DNA of 64,000 bases from Carboxylicivirga marina (GTDB taxonomy: Bacteria; Bacteroidota; Bacteroidia; Bacteroidales; Marinilabiliaceae), in the NCBI RefSeq assembly GCF_016612505.1, contig NZ_JAENRR010000002.1:62001-126000 (forward strand), read 5' to 3'. The stretch's first letter is position 1. Each line of letters opens with the position of its first letter. The position numbers and the translations under genes were made by a program. Positions 9,908 to 19,339 of this stretch are shown here, piece by piece. A model generated the notes under the pieces. It searched no databases, was not told where the DNA came from, and saw nothing but the letters and a program-made list of their open reading frames with translations.

Positions 9908-11743
9908 ATGTGTGGAATTGTAGCATACGTAGGAGGAAGGACAGCTTACCCTATTATCGTAAAGGGATTACAACGATTGGAATATCGCGGGTATGACTCG
10001 GCTGGTTTGGCCCTTATAAATAGTGAAATCAACGTTTATAAGTGCAAAGGGAAAGTTAAGGATCTGGAGAATCATGCCAAAGGAAAATCGATCTCAGGAT
10101 CGATTGGTATGGGGCATACGCGCTGGGCTACACATGGCGAGCCGAGTGATAACAATGCGCATCCACATGTATCACAAAATGGTAAATTTATAGTGGTGCA
10201 CAATGGTATTATTGAAAACTATGCGCACTTAAAAAAGGAATTGATTAGCCGTGGATATGAGTTTCAAAGTGAGACGGATACCGAAGTGTTGGCCAACCTG
10301 ATAGAAAATATCTACATCAATAAAAAGGTAAACGCTGAAATGGCGGTTCGACTGGCTCTTACTAAAGTGGTTGGAGCCTATGGTTTGGTGATTACCTGTA
10401 CCGATGAGAAAGATAAGTTAATAGCTGCTCGAAAAGGTAGCCCATTGGTAATCGGGGTAGGTGAGAAGGAATATTTTCTGGCATCAGATGCAACACCGAT
10501 AGTGGAGTACACCGATCAGGTCATTTATATGAACGATGAGGAGGTGGCAGTTATTGAAAAGGATAATCTAACGCTAAAGAGCATTGAAAATGATGCCTTG
10601 AAGCCAAAGATTCAGAAGGTTAACTTAACCATTGATGAAATTGATAAAGGCAACTATGAGCATTTCATGCTGAAGGAGATTTATGAGCAACCTATCTCTA
10701 TTGAAGATACCTTCCGTGGTCGTGTTTCATTAGATCACTCTAAAATATTTTTAGGTGGCATTATTGATGTTTTACCTAAACTCTCGCAAGCCCGACGTAT
10801 CATTATTGCTGCCTGTGGCACATCATGGCATGCTGGTATTGTTGGTGAATATTTATTCGAAGAATTTGCCCGTACACCTGTTGAGGTAGAATATGCCAGT
10901 GAGTTCCGATACCGCAATCCGGTTATCAATGAAGATGATGTCATCATTGCTATTTCGCAAAGTGGCGAAACGGCTGATACCCTGGCTGCCATAAAAATGG
11001 CCAAAGAGCAAGGAGCAACCATTTTAGGCATTTGTAATGTGGCTGGTTCGTCCATCCCGCGCGAAACACATGCTGGTGTTTATACGCATGCTGGTGTTGA
11101 AATCGGTGTGGCATCAACCAAAGCATTTACATCGCAGGTAACTGTTTTAACCATGATGGCCTTCTTGCTTGGCAAGACTAAAGGTCACATCAAAGATGTA
11201 GATTACAAAGAACTAATTGGCGAATTAATACAGGTGCCTGATAAGATCAGAACCATCCTTCAGTCAGAAGAACAGATTAAAGCCATTGCTGAAACCTATA
11301 AAGATGCCAATAATGCATTGTATTTGGGGCGTGGCTATTTGTTTCCGGTCGCTTTGGAAGGTGCATTGAAGTTGAAAGAAATTTCATACATTCATGCCGA
11401 AGGTTATCCGGCAGCAGAAATGAAGCACGGGCCGATCGCACTTATCGATGAAAATATGCCAGTGTTTGTATTGGCAACAAAAGATAAGTCGTACGAAAAG
11501 ATTGTTAGTAACATACAAGAAGTGAAAGCGCGTAATGGAAAGGTTATAGCCATTGTTACCAAAGGTGATGATGTGATTAAGAAGATGGCCGACCATGTGA
11601 TTGAGGTGCCAGATTGCCACGAAGCAATTGCGCCGCTGTTAACAAGTATTCCACTTCAGTTTGTATCGTATCATATTGCAGTTATGCGAGGCTGTAATGT
11701 GGATCAACCACGTAACCTGGCTAAGTCAGTAACCGTGGAATAA
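9908..11743 (+). CDS. glmS: Glutamine-fructose-6-phosphate aminotransferase (isomerizing)
   Basis: 611 aa. The N-terminal glutaminase begins MCGIVAYVGG, with Cys2 becoming the N-terminal nucleophile. Two SIS isomerase domains follow, with AACGTSWHAG (about 297-306), SQSGETADT and the C-terminal KSVTVE tail that reaches the active site. It makes glucosamine 6-phosphate for peptidoglycan and LPS. The 177-bp leader shows no recognisable glmS ribozyme. It is the biosynthetic counterpart of nagB just upstream. Confidence 0.98.
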   Translation: MCGIVAYVGGRTAYPIIVKGLQRLEYRGYDSAGLALINSEINVYKCKGKVKDLENHAKGKSISGSIGMGHTRWATHGEPSDNNAHPHVSQNGKFIVVHNGIIENYAHLKKELISRGYEFQSETDTEVLANLIENIYINKKVNAEMAVRLALTKVVGAYGLVITCTDEKDKLIAARKGSPLVIGVGEKEYFLASDATPIVEYTDQVIYMNDEEVAVIEKDNLTLKSIENDALKPKIQKVNLTIDEIDKGNYEHFMLKEIYEQPISIEDTFRGRVSLDHSKIFLGGIIDVLPKLSQARRIIIAACGTSWHAGIVGEYLFEEFARTPVEVEYASEFRYRNPVINEDDVIIAISQSGETADTLAAIKMAKEQGATILGICNVAGSSIPRETHAGVYTHAGVEIGVASTKAFTSQVTVLTMMAFLLGKTKGHIKDVDYKELIGELIQVPDKIRTILQSEEQIKAIAETYKDANNALYLGRGYLFPVALEGALKLKEISYIHAEGYPAAEMKHGPIALIDENMPVFVLATKDKSYEKIVSNIQEVKARNGKVIAIVTKGDDVIKKMADHVIEVPDCHEAIAPLLTSIPLQFVSYHIAVMRGCNVDQPRNLAKSVTVE

Positions 11744-11815
11744 AGTTGCATTACTTCGTTGCCATTCGATTAAGAGTGGCAATCATTGTAATATTTTAAG
11801 GTTTATCTCTCAGTA

Positions 11816-11852
11816 AAAGCCCGTTTGAAACGTCATACGGGCTTTACTTTTT
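11816..11852 (+). terminator. Intrinsic terminator after glmS
   Basis: A perfect 9-bp stem (11816-11824 with 11837-11845) followed by ACTTTTTT. Confidence 0.87.
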
Positions 11853-11913
11853 TGTTGGGCATCATCATGTTTTTTATTTATTTTTATTGCATTTAACTAG
11901 ATAAACCTTCATC

Positions 11914-12399
11914 ATGATTCGCCAGATTAATCCTACAGATGCAGAGGCTGTTGTCGCCATCTATAATCATTATATCATACATAGTATCGCTACTTTTGAG
12001 CTTGAGCCAATAGATGCGCAAACAATGCAGCAACGTATTGCGAGTATCGGTGATAAGTACCCTTATCTCGTTTACGAAGAAAACAATCAAATACTTGGCT
12101 ACGCTTATGCCAGTGAATGGAAAGGACGAAAAGCTTATAGCAGAACAGTTGAAACCTCGGTTTATTTGCATTCTGAAGCAAAAGGAAAGGGAATTGGAAC
12201 CAAACTCTATACGCAATTAATTGAAGAGCTTAAATCAATGAATATGCATGCCTTAATTGGCGGTATTTCGTTACCTAATGAGGCCAGCGTCGCTTTGCAT
12301 GAGAAATTTGGATTTGAAAAGATAGGTCAGTTCAAAGAGGTTGGACGAAAGTTCGATAAGTGGATTGATGTCGGATATTGGGAGCTCGTAATTTTGTAA
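11914..12399 (+). CDS. GNAT N-acetyltransferase, phosphinothricin-acetyltransferase-like
   Basis: 161 aa single GNAT domain. The opening IRQINPTDAEAVVAIYNHYI, the YASEWKGRKAYSRTVETSVY segment and the acetyl-CoA loop EAKGKGIGTKL are typical of the Pat/Bar subgroup that acetylates the amino group of phosphinothricin-like amino acids. The ending (EVGRKFDKWIDVGYWEL) also fits. The natural substrate cannot be told. It lies alone between the glmS terminator and a membrane-protein gene. Confidence 0.85.
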   Translation: MIRQINPTDAEAVVAIYNHYIIHSIATFELEPIDAQTMQQRIASIGDKYPYLVYEENNQILGYAYASEWKGRKAYSRTVETSVYLHSEAKGKGIGTKLYTQLIEELKSMNMHALIGGISLPNEASVALHEKFGFEKIGQFKEVGRKFDKWIDVGYWELVIL

Positions 12400-12459
12400 T
12401 TGAAAAACATGGCACTTCATAATATCCAATATAACCATCCGTTTTAATAACCAGAATTA

Positions 12460-14001
12460 ATGAACAACAATTTTCCTATGGTCAGACAAATTGAAAAGGC
12501 TAATCCAATAATTGTTTTTATTTTGTTTTTTGTTATCAGTATTGGGTTTTTGCATTATTTGAGTTTTAACAAAATGCCAACACGAATTCACGCTTGGGCT
12601 CAAAGTGATCATTATGCGCTTGCATTAGGGTTTATCGATAATAATTTTGATTTTTTTCATCCTCAAACTTTTGCCTTAAGTCTACAGTTTCCCGCACATG
12701 AAGAATTGAATGAAGCTAAGGGTATCACTGCAGTTGACTTTCCAATATTGCATTATATTGTTGCTGTTTCAATGAATGTACTTGGTACTACGAAGCCTTG
12801 GGTTTTCAGGATAGTTTCATTATTGATAAGCTTTTTAGGATTGTTGACTTTGTACAGGATTCTATATAAAATAAAAGGGCTTTGGATAGCTTTATTTGTA
12901 GTTTCGTTTATCATTTTCCAGCCAATCTATAGCTATTATCAAAATGGATTCCATGTTTCTGCAGCGGCCTTTAATATTCAGGTAATTGGTATCGCTTTAT
13001 TTTTTAAGTATTGGCATTATCGAACAAATAAATATTTTTATTGGGGTGTTGTGTTTTTAACACTTGCTGCTTTGTTGCGATTTACTCAGGTCATTACTTT
13101 GCTTGCTGTTTTTAGTTCATTGAGTTGGGCAAGCTATAGAAAGCGTCAGTTTGAAAAGCGATTAATTCCTGTCACTATTGGTTTGCTTATCATTGGAGCC
13201 TACTTCATTTATAATAAAATATTAACCTTTAAATATGGTTCCGTTTTTCAAGGTAGTCCATTGCCAGCAGAATCGTTTTCTGCACTACTGATACATTTGT
13301 TTCGGATTGGTAAAGGATATTTAAGAGGATTTCTACCGTTTACGCACTTATTTGGATTGATTGTCGTTATTGTTTTGGCAAACAGGCAAAAGGCAAAAGG
13401 AGGAGGGGATTGGGAAAGCTGGTTGTTTTTCTCTGTAATAGGCACAGTAATGTTTACTCTGCTAATGTCTTGGCATCTATCAGCTCACGATTATTATTCT
13501 CTTGATACCTGGTTGCCTCCTTTGACAATAGGCTTGCTATATTGTGTTTATACGATAGATTTTAGTAAATACAATAAAACTGTTGTAATGCTATTGGTTT
13601 CTTTATTCATTGTTGGGACCTTTTCTGTTGCATTAGAACATCAGGTTAGAAAATATAGTGATAAACAAGAGGTCAGTGGAGTTGATTTGGTAATTAAGGA
13701 TTTTTCTAACAGCTCAGAGTTTCTGGATAATGTAGTTTCACATGATGCAAAGGTTCTTATAATTTCGGGGGCTGGTTGGAATTCTCCAATGATGGGATGG
13801 AGAAGACCTGCATATAGGGTAGCATGGAAATTTAATGAACAAATAGAGGAAGAGCTAAAGAAAGATTACGATTTTATAGTAACCCATAATGCCTACTTTG
13901 AAGGTGTATTAAACTCATATCCTGAATTCAATGAGAAAGTAAACTTACTTACATCAAATGGTCTTGTAAGTATTTGGGGGTTTGATGGAATTGTTAAGTA
14001 A
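12460..14001 (+). CDS. Polytopic membrane protein, probably GT-C fold
   Basis: 513 aa with about ten hydrophobic segments. The first loop holds MPTRIHAWAQSDHYALA, with acidic and polar residues after the first membrane helix as in the ArnT/PMT-like GT-C glycosyltransferases, and the last 130 residues are soluble. It may be a lipid-linked sugar transferase or an uncharacterised relative; no precise family was recognised. It is monocistronic and is closed by a terminator shared with the convergent acyl-CoA ligase gene. Confidence 0.6.
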   Translation: MNNNFPMVRQIEKANPIIVFILFFVISIGFLHYLSFNKMPTRIHAWAQSDHYALALGFIDNNFDFFHPQTFALSLQFPAHEELNEAKGITAVDFPILHYIVAVSMNVLGTTKPWVFRIVSLLISFLGLLTLYRILYKIKGLWIALFVVSFIIFQPIYSYYQNGFHVSAAAFNIQVIGIALFFKYWHYRTNKYFYWGVVFLTLAALLRFTQVITLLAVFSSLSWASYRKRQFEKRLIPVTIGLLIIGAYFIYNKILTFKYGSVFQGSPLPAESFSALLIHLFRIGKGYLRGFLPFTHLFGLIVVIVLANRQKAKGGGDWESWLFFSVIGTVMFTLLMSWHLSAHDYYSLDTWLPPLTIGLLYCVYTIDFSKYNKTVVMLLVSLFIVGTFSVALEHQVRKYSDKQEVSGVDLVIKDFSNSSEFLDNVVSHDAKVLIISGAGWNSPMMGWRRPAYRVAWKFNEQIEEELKKDYDFIVTHNAYFEGVLNSYPEFNEKVNLLTSNGLVSIWGFDGIVK

Positions 14002-14004
14002 AAT

Positions 14005-14036
14005 AAAGGCCCTAGAATTATTTCTAAAGCCTTTTT
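14005..14036. terminator. Bidirectional terminator between convergent genes
   Basis: Stem AAAGGC / GCCTTT with an inner TAGA/TCTA arm (14005-14034) and T or A tracts on both sides. Confidence 0.7.
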
Positions 14037-14056
14037 GTTTTATGCTGGAATTCGAA

Positions 14057-15871
14057 TTAGTTAAACTTAATCGAACCTTTGTTTTCTTCGTTTTCTGCAT
14101 AAGCATACATCTCACGTAGGATGTCGGCGTATTTGCGATAAATAATACGACGTCGTAGTTTTAATGTTGGCGATAACTCACCGCTGGCCGAAGTCCAGGC
14201 TTCATGAACCATACGAAAACGTTTAATTTCTTCATGCTTACCAATTAGTTTATTAAAGCGCATCACTTCTTTACGATAGATGGCAAACACTTTCTCGTTA
14301 TTGATCAGCTCCTGATTATCGCGGAAATGAACTTTGTTGTCGTGTGCCCACATATGCAGATACTCAAAGTTTGGAGCCAATAGTGCTCCGGCAAATTTCT
14401 CGCTTTCACCAACGATAATAGCCTGCTCAATAAAGTCAGACTCTTTCAATAGGTTTTCAATGGCTTGTGGTGCAATGTATTTGCCACTTGAGAGCTTAAA
14501 CATCTCTTTTTTACGGTCCGTAATTTTCAGGTATTTTCCTTTAATGAGAGTACCAATATCACCAGTATGAAACCAGCCATCTTTGTCGATTACTTCGGCA
14601 GTTGTTTTCTCGTCTTTGTAATAGCCCATCATCACATTAGGCCCTTTGGCTAATATCTCCCCATCTTCGTCAATTCGTATTTCAACGCTGTTGAACACAG
14701 TGCCAACTGTGCCAATCATTAAATTGCCCGGTTCATGGATGTAATTTGATGCCAATACAGGCGCTGTTTCGGTTAAGCCATAACCTTCCATCAATGGAAT
14801 GTCGGCAGCAAAAAATAAGCGGCTTAAACGAGGCTGAAGGGCAGCTCCGCCACTAACCACAAAGCGCAGGTTGCCTCCAAAAGCCTTTTGCCATTTTGAG
14901 AAGATAAGCTTACGTGCTATTTTAAGTTTGGCAGCATATAGTGGATAATTCTTGCCATTTGTTCGGTAGCGCTCGCCCAGTTTCATGGCCCAAAAGAATA
15001 AGGTTTTCTTAATGCCCGATAAATCATTCCCTTTAGAAACCAGTTTGTCGTATATACGCTCAATAACGCGAGGTACTGTTACAAAGGCAGTGGCTTTTAT
15101 CTCCACCAGGTTTTGAGCGATAGTTGCCAGGTTTTCGGCATAATAGATGCTACAGCCGTTAGCCTGAAAAAGGTAGTTAATCATGCGCTCGTACACATGG
15201 CACAAAGGCAGAAAACTCAAAATGTTGTCTTTTGGACTTAAGGGGTAACGAGGAATGGCATCCTTCATATTGCTCATGAAGTTTTTGTGACTTAGCATCA
15301 CTCCCTTAGGGTTGCCAGTTGTTCCCGAAGTATAAATGATCGAAACCAAATCTTCGTCAGAAATAGAGTTGCGAATCACTTTAAACTCATCTTTCCATTT
15401 TATACGTTCCTGTTCGCCTAGCTGGGTTATTTCACTCCAATTTGTTGCGTCTTTAATGTCATTAAAGGTGTATATTTCTTTAATGCATTCAATCTCTTTA
15501 GATACTTCTTTTAGTCGCTTATAAAGTATGACATCTGAAACAATAAGCATTTTGGCATCGCTATGCTCCAGTATGTACTTATATTCTTCGTCGGATATCG
15601 TTGGGTAAACCGGCACATGAACCACGCCAATCATTGACATGCCCATATCCACAAAGTTCCATTCAGGACGATTGTTAGAAACGGTTACAATTTTGTCACC
15701 TTTTTGAAAGCCTTTGGCCAGCAAACCATAACTAAATAGCCTTGCCTGCTCACTGTATTCTTTAACACTAAACTTAACCCATTCACCATTGCGCTTGGCG
15801 CATAGCATATCGTCTTTGTTGATATTATGCTTGAGATTAGCAAGCAAATCAAAGGTCCTTTTAATCTCCAT
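14057..15871 (-). CDS. Long-chain fatty acid-CoA ligase (AMP-forming)
   Basis: 604 aa ANL-superfamily enzyme. The P-loop YTSGTTGNPKGVMLSHKN (about 180-197), the adenylate motif GYGLTETAP, the hinge GDIG...KITDRKKEMFKLSSG and the C-terminal lysine region are present. It activates fatty acids to acyl-CoA at the membrane. It resembles the FadD15/ACSL type common in Bacteroidota. It stands alone, divergent from the SRPBCC gene. Confidence 0.93.
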   Translation of the reverse strand: MEIKRTFDLLANLKHNINKDDMLCAKRNGEWVKFSVKEYSEQARLFSYGLLAKGFQKGDKIVTVSNNRPEWNFVDMGMSMIGVVHVPVYPTISDEEYKYILEHSDAKMLIVSDVILYKRLKEVSKEIECIKEIYTFNDIKDATNWSEITQLGEQERIKWKDEFKVIRNSISDEDLVSIIYTSGTTGNPKGVMLSHKNFMSNMKDAIPRYPLSPKDNILSFLPLCHVYERMINYLFQANGCSIYYAENLATIAQNLVEIKATAFVTVPRVIERIYDKLVSKGNDLSGIKKTLFFWAMKLGERYRTNGKNYPLYAAKLKIARKLIFSKWQKAFGGNLRFVVSGGAALQPRLSRLFFAADIPLMEGYGLTETAPVLASNYIHEPGNLMIGTVGTVFNSVEIRIDEDGEILAKGPNVMMGYYKDEKTTAEVIDKDGWFHTGDIGTLIKGKYLKITDRKKEMFKLSSGKYIAPQAIENLLKESDFIEQAIIVGESEKFAGALLAPNFEYLHMWAHDNKVHFRDNQELINNEKVFAIYRKEVMRFNKLIGKHEEIKRFRMVHEAWTSASGELSPTLKLRRRIIYRKYADILREMYAYAENEENKGSIKFN

Positions 15872-15910
15872 AAAACTGATTTATTGGATTTTCCACTCAA
15901 ACTCAACCGA

Positions 15911-15918
15911 CAAAGATA
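15911..15918 (-). promoter_or_regulatory. Possible -7 element of the acyl-CoA ligase gene
   Basis: TATCTTTG on the minus strand fits TAnnTTTG and lies 40 bp upstream of the start. No clear -33 TTTG was seen, so support is partial. Confidence 0.4.
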
Positions 15919-15955
15919 TAATTTTTTTGAAAGTCGACACGAAAAGGTATAACGC

Positions 15956-15985
15956 TTTGGTGTTTAGGTATAAACCTGTATTTTG
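15956..15985 (+). promoter_or_regulatory. Possible promoter of the SRPBCC gene
   Basis: TTTG at 15956-15959, 19 bp, then TATTTTG at 15979-15985, one base short of the TAnnTTTG consensus. It is 14 bp upstream of the ATG. Confidence 0.45.
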
Positions 15986-15999
15986 CAAGAAAATGTAAG

Positions 16000-16425
16000 A
16001 TGGAAGAAGATGTAATCATTTGTCAGGAGGAATTTAATTGTTCAACAAAGAAATTATGGCAGGCCATTACCAAAGTTGAGGAGATGCGCCAATGGTTTTT
16101 TGACAATATTCCGGCATTTAAAGCTGAGCTAGGTTTTGAAACGAGCTTTATGGTGGATGCCGGCGAACGAAAATTTATGCATGTTTGGAAGATAGTTGAC
16201 GTCAAAGAAGAGGAATTGATTAAATACCAATGGACCTATGACGGTTTCGATGGTGTTGGCTATGTCACGTTTGAATTGAACGAGATGGCTGGTCGTACGA
16301 GGTTGATACTGACCAATGAAGGATTGGAAACGTTTCGGCCAAAAGTGCCGGAGTTTACCCGCGAGAATTGTGAAAACGGATGGCGATATTTTATAAAAGA
16401 ACGATTAAAAAGCTATATTGCGTAG
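16000..16425 (+). CDS. SRPBCC (AHSA1/START-like) domain protein
   Basis: 141 aa covering one SRPBCC ligand-binding fold: an N-terminal strand and helix (FNCSTKKLWQAITKVEEMRQWFF), a middle HVWKIVDVKEEELIKYQW strand pair, and a C-terminal long helix (ENGWRYFIKERLKSYI). Such proteins bind hydrophobic ligands or act as Aha1-like cochaperone domains; the role is unknown. The LAS-type peptidase gene follows 16 bp after its stop, so the two are probably cotranscribed. Confidence 0.85.
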   Translation: MEEDVIICQEEFNCSTKKLWQAITKVEEMRQWFFDNIPAFKAELGFETSFMVDAGERKFMHVWKIVDVKEEELIKYQWTYDGFDGVGYVTFELNEMAGRTRLILTNEGLETFRPKVPEFTRENCENGWRYFIKERLKSYIA

Positions 16426-16441
16426 CATAACGCAGCAGTTA

Positions 16442-17248
16442 ATGAAACGAAGAGCAAAGATATTGGTGCACGTTAGTGTGTTTATCTTACTCACCTTGCT
16501 AACACAAATTGGTGGGGTGGTGTATCTGATGTCTTTTGTGTTTTGTGGTCGTATCAAATACAACTTTCCGTTAAAAGGGGTAGCCGCTTTTGTTATTATT
16601 TATTGTCTGGGAACATTTGTAACAACCCCTATGCTGGCTAAACTTTTTAATCGTGAGCGCATTGTACATTACGATAATTTGCAACCAGCTAATTACATGA
16701 CTGTGTTGATGAATCGTAACTATGTACGAGCGGAGGTGAATGACTACCTGAAGGAGGTGACAGAATCATTAAGGCAACAAGATAGTCAGATAGTTATACG
16801 TTACCTCGATGCTTGTTTTCCACTGATTGATGGTTTCCCATTGTTACCTCACTTAAGCCATTTTGATGGTAAAAAACTTGACTTAAGTCTGGTGTATGAA
16901 AACAGGCATGGAGAAATTGTTAATTCATCCAAATCGGTGAGTGGCTATGGCGTGTTTGAAGGCCCGCGCAATGGAGAGGTAAATCAAAATAAGGCCTGCC
17001 AAACAGCCGGATTCTCTTATTACGATATGCCTAAATACCTTACGCTCGGAAGTATTAATAGTGAACTTCGATTTTCGGAAAAAGGCAATAAAGCATTAAT
17101 GGATGTACTCACACAAAATGAGGCCGTTGAAAAGGTGTTTTTAGAACCTCACCTAAAAGAACGCTTACGATTAAAAAACAAGAAAATCCGATTCCATGGC
17201 TGTCATTCAGTTAGGCACGACGACCATATTCATGTGCAGGTGAAATGA
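16442..17248 (+). CDS. Membrane-anchored LAS-type peptidase-like protein
   Basis: 268 aa from the ATG at 16442; an upstream TTG in frame would overlap the SRPBCC gene by 8 bases and is less likely. Two N-terminal membrane segments (about 7-28 and 38-58) precede a soluble domain. That domain contains H-x6-D within LSHFDGKKLDLSL and a C-terminal HIH in DDHIHVQVK. This is the zinc signature of the LAS fold (lysostaphin, D-Ala-D-Ala peptidase, Sonic hedgehog) used by M15/M74 peptidoglycan peptidases. I infer an envelope metallopeptidase acting on cell-wall peptides; overall similarity to known families is not obvious to me. Confidence 0.6.
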   Translation: MKRRAKILVHVSVFILLTLLTQIGGVVYLMSFVFCGRIKYNFPLKGVAAFVIIYCLGTFVTTPMLAKLFNRERIVHYDNLQPANYMTVLMNRNYVRAEVNDYLKEVTESLRQQDSQIVIRYLDACFPLIDGFPLLPHLSHFDGKKLDLSLVYENRHGEIVNSSKSVSGYGVFEGPRNGEVNQNKACQTAGFSYYDMPKYLTLGSINSELRFSEKGNKALMDVLTQNEAVEKVFLEPHLKERLRLKNKKIRFHGCHSVRHDDHIHVQVK

Positions 17249-17271
17249 TACCCTGAAAGATCCATTTCAGC

Positions 17272-17745
17272 CTACCTGGCTAGTAATTGTTTCCTATTGC
17301 GTAGATAATCCATAAAAGTTTTAAAGCCAACTAATATCAGCCAAATTGATGGTAATAGTATTGTATAAATTGGGCGATACGGACTGGTTCTTAGGTATGG
17401 GTTATCTGTAGTTAATAACTCGGGAGTAAATAGCATCCCGTCTTGGATTCCATAATTAATACGCAATGATAACATGATTATTAGATATCCTCTGATTATT
17501 AAAATATATCGATTGGCATTGTTGTCATCTAGAATAATATTAACTCCGAATAAAGGTATAAAAAATACCATTGAACTATAATGTGAACCTGGATTCCACC
17601 CAGTAAACTGCAAAAGGTATTCGTATGTTGCTCTATCATTGGCATATTCCATAATGATCCAGAAAATAAATATGACAGATGCCAGCAGCAGTGAAGCTTT
17701 AATGTCAACTGGAATACGATCTAGGCCATGTTTTAATTTATTCAT
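17272..17745 (-). CDS. Hypothetical membrane protein
   Basis: 157 aa with about four hydrophobic segments (17-33, 58-76, 81-98, 128-143) and short charged ends. No family was recognised. It is transcribed towards the LAS-type gene and is followed upstream by three other small minus-strand genes with similar membrane character. The codon usage looks ordinary, and the reading frame fits well between its neighbours. Confidence 0.6.
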   Translation of the reverse strand: MNKLKHGLDRIPVDIKASLLLASVIFIFWIIMEYANDRATYEYLLQFTGWNPGSHYSSMVFFIPLFGVNIILDDNNANRYILIIRGYLIIMLSLRINYGIQDGMLFTPELLTTDNPYLRTSPYRPIYTILLPSIWLILVGFKTFMDYLRNRKQLLAR

Positions 17746-17825
17746 TCAATATAGTTCTTTAGTTGTGTATTTATATATCTATAAAGTCAGGAGCAAGAGT
17801 GAGGCTACGTATGTTTACTTGTTAT

Positions 17826-18113
17826 TTATATGTCGAGTAGTTTTGGCAGGAAGTAAATTACTACAACAATTGTTACAGCTACGACCATCAATACAAGACT
17901 CTTTATTAAGCTCTTTCGTCTTTCTGATATTGTTCTCTTCTTAATGGCTTCTAAGGTCACGGCATCAGCCTTATTGCGTTCTCTAAATTTCCTGGAGAAA
18001 TCACTTTTGGGTGATGACGACTTAAAATGTTTGTCATGTAAATCCTTCACCATTCGGCGATTGCTTTTTTGATTGTTGGTACCGTCTTTAACAAAGCCTA
18101 ATCCGCCAGTCAT
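17826..18113 (-). CDS. Small C-terminal-anchored protein
   Basis: 95 aa. A basic, hydrophilic N-terminal part (MTGGLGFVKDGTNNQKSNRR) is followed by a helical stretch and one C-terminal membrane segment (about 70-91). As I recall, the opening recurs in small Bacteroidota proteins of unknown function. It would sit with its N-terminus in the cytoplasm as a tail-anchored protein. Confidence 0.6.
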   Translation of the reverse strand: MTGGLGFVKDGTNNQKSNRRMVKDLHDKHFKSSSPKSDFSRKFRERNKADAVTLEAIKKRTISERRKSLIKSLVLMVVAVTIVVVIYFLPKLLDI

Positions 18114-18184
18114 TATTTTCGGTTTTTGTTAAACAAATTGCTAATTTTCATCTTTCAAAATAATAAAACGGCTAAGCTTTATTA

Positions 18185-18640
18185 TCACCAGTTTCTTGGG
18201 GCAATTAATCGTTCAATATTTGCATTATTAAAAGTGTAAGCTTTGGCAATAAATTCGAATTCCTTACCAATAGATTCGCGAGCAGCTGTCTCAATTTCAC
18301 TATCATTTTCAAAGAACTCGCTTTCTAATGCGTTCATTTTCCGTGTTGCAGTATGTGTTAATTTATACAATTCCTTTAAATTTTGGGGTTGGCGTTGTTC
18401 AATGTTAATACACAGTTCAATGAGGATACTTTCGCATTTATCCACCAGAAATGAAGGAAAGTATGAGTCGCTTCGCATATCAGCTAAAAAGGCGTAATCT
18501 CTGATTTGTTCGTTATGAATATCTATGATAGAGACACTTTCCACGGTTGAAAGTAGATTATTTCGGTAGTACGAACGAATGAGAAAGAAAGTAGTTATCA
18601 GTAATAAAACAGCTGTAGTTATAAAAATAAGGTTTTGCAT
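18185..18640 (-). CDS. DUF5713 family protein with an N-terminal membrane segment
   Basis: 151 aa. After a hydrophobic N-terminal helix (3-22), the rest resembles the DUF5713 family: MRSDSYFPSFLVDKCESILIEL, then LYKLTHTAT, EFFENDSEIETAARE and a C-terminal AYTFNNANIERLIAPRNW. The function of this family is unknown. It lies in a run of small minus-strand genes. Confidence 0.75.
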   Translation of the reverse strand: MQNLIFITTAVLLLITTFFLIRSYYRNNLLSTVESVSIIDIHNEQIRDYAFLADMRSDSYFPSFLVDKCESILIELCINIEQRQPQNLKELYKLTHTATRKMNALESEFFENDSEIETAARESIGKEFEFIAKAYTFNNANIERLIAPRNW

Positions 18641-18714
18641 GAGGTGCGTTAAAGTTTCTTGATTTTATGCGGTTTAATAATTCTTTGGACAGAATAAGGT
18701 GCTTGATATTCCTC

Positions 18715-19248
18715 TTATTTAGTCAGAAAGAAAAATTCACGCTCTAATTCATGTTTCATCCGACTTACACTTCTACGCATCATTAAATATGGTATACCAC
18801 CCATAAATACAGCGTGAATGATTATAAATGGGATTGCCATATAATCCATATTGCCTTCAATATTATCAACGCTTAAAAAGGCAATAAAAATAATTGCATA
18901 GACGATAATTAAACCGATATAGAAGGGAATCATCATACCTCTAAAACCATTAATTTCTGTATCTATTAACAGTTTGTCGCCGTGTTGTATATAGCTTCCT
19001 TTAGCAATGGCCAGATTCATATTCATATCAAAGAAACGTCGGCGTCGCTTAATTTTAAAGCCATCAAATCCAACATGTCCTTTATATTCATTTTTACTTG
19101 ATGAAAAGGCATCAAAGGCTTCTGCGAACATGCCTGTTTCGCCTTCGTCAACAGTTGTTCTAAGTCTGCTAATAAAGTCATGTTTGCTAATCTCAAGTTC
19201 TGTTTTTAAAAAAGCAAGTAGTTTTAGTTTTTTAAGTAAGTCTGTCAT
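18715..19248 (-). CDS. Hypothetical membrane protein
   Basis: 177 aa. A soluble N-terminal 95 residues includes an arginine-rich patch (KIKRRRRFF), and two membrane segments follow (about 108-128 and 138-156), then a charged tail. No family was recognised. Its start lies 19 bp downstream of copy 1 of the promoter-like repeat at 19267-19339, which suits a promoter serving this gene. Confidence 0.6.
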   Translation of the reverse strand: MTDLLKKLKLLAFLKTELEISKHDFISRLRTTVDEGETGMFAEAFDAFSSSKNEYKGHVGFDGFKIKRRRRFFDMNMNLAIAKGSYIQHGDKLLIDTEINGFRGMMIPFYIGLIIVYAIIFIAFLSVDNIEGNMDYMAIPFIIIHAVFMGGIPYLMMRRSVSRMKHELEREFFFLTK

Positions 19249-19266
19249 TTGTCTTTTGTTGTAAAC

Positions 19267-19339
19267 ATAAAGCTACTAAAAACAAATACATCTTGGCGTG
19301 AGTAAAGTAGTGGTGGCTGATAAAAATCTCTTCATTATT
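19267..19339 (-). promoter_or_regulatory. Promoter-like repeat, copy 1
   Basis: On the minus strand, the box CTACTTTACTCACGC (19310-19296) is separated by exactly 20 bp from TAGCTTTAT (19275-19267). It is preceded by an AT-rich box like that of copies 2 and 3. It ends 19 bp before the start codon of the gene at 18715-19248. Confidence 0.6.
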
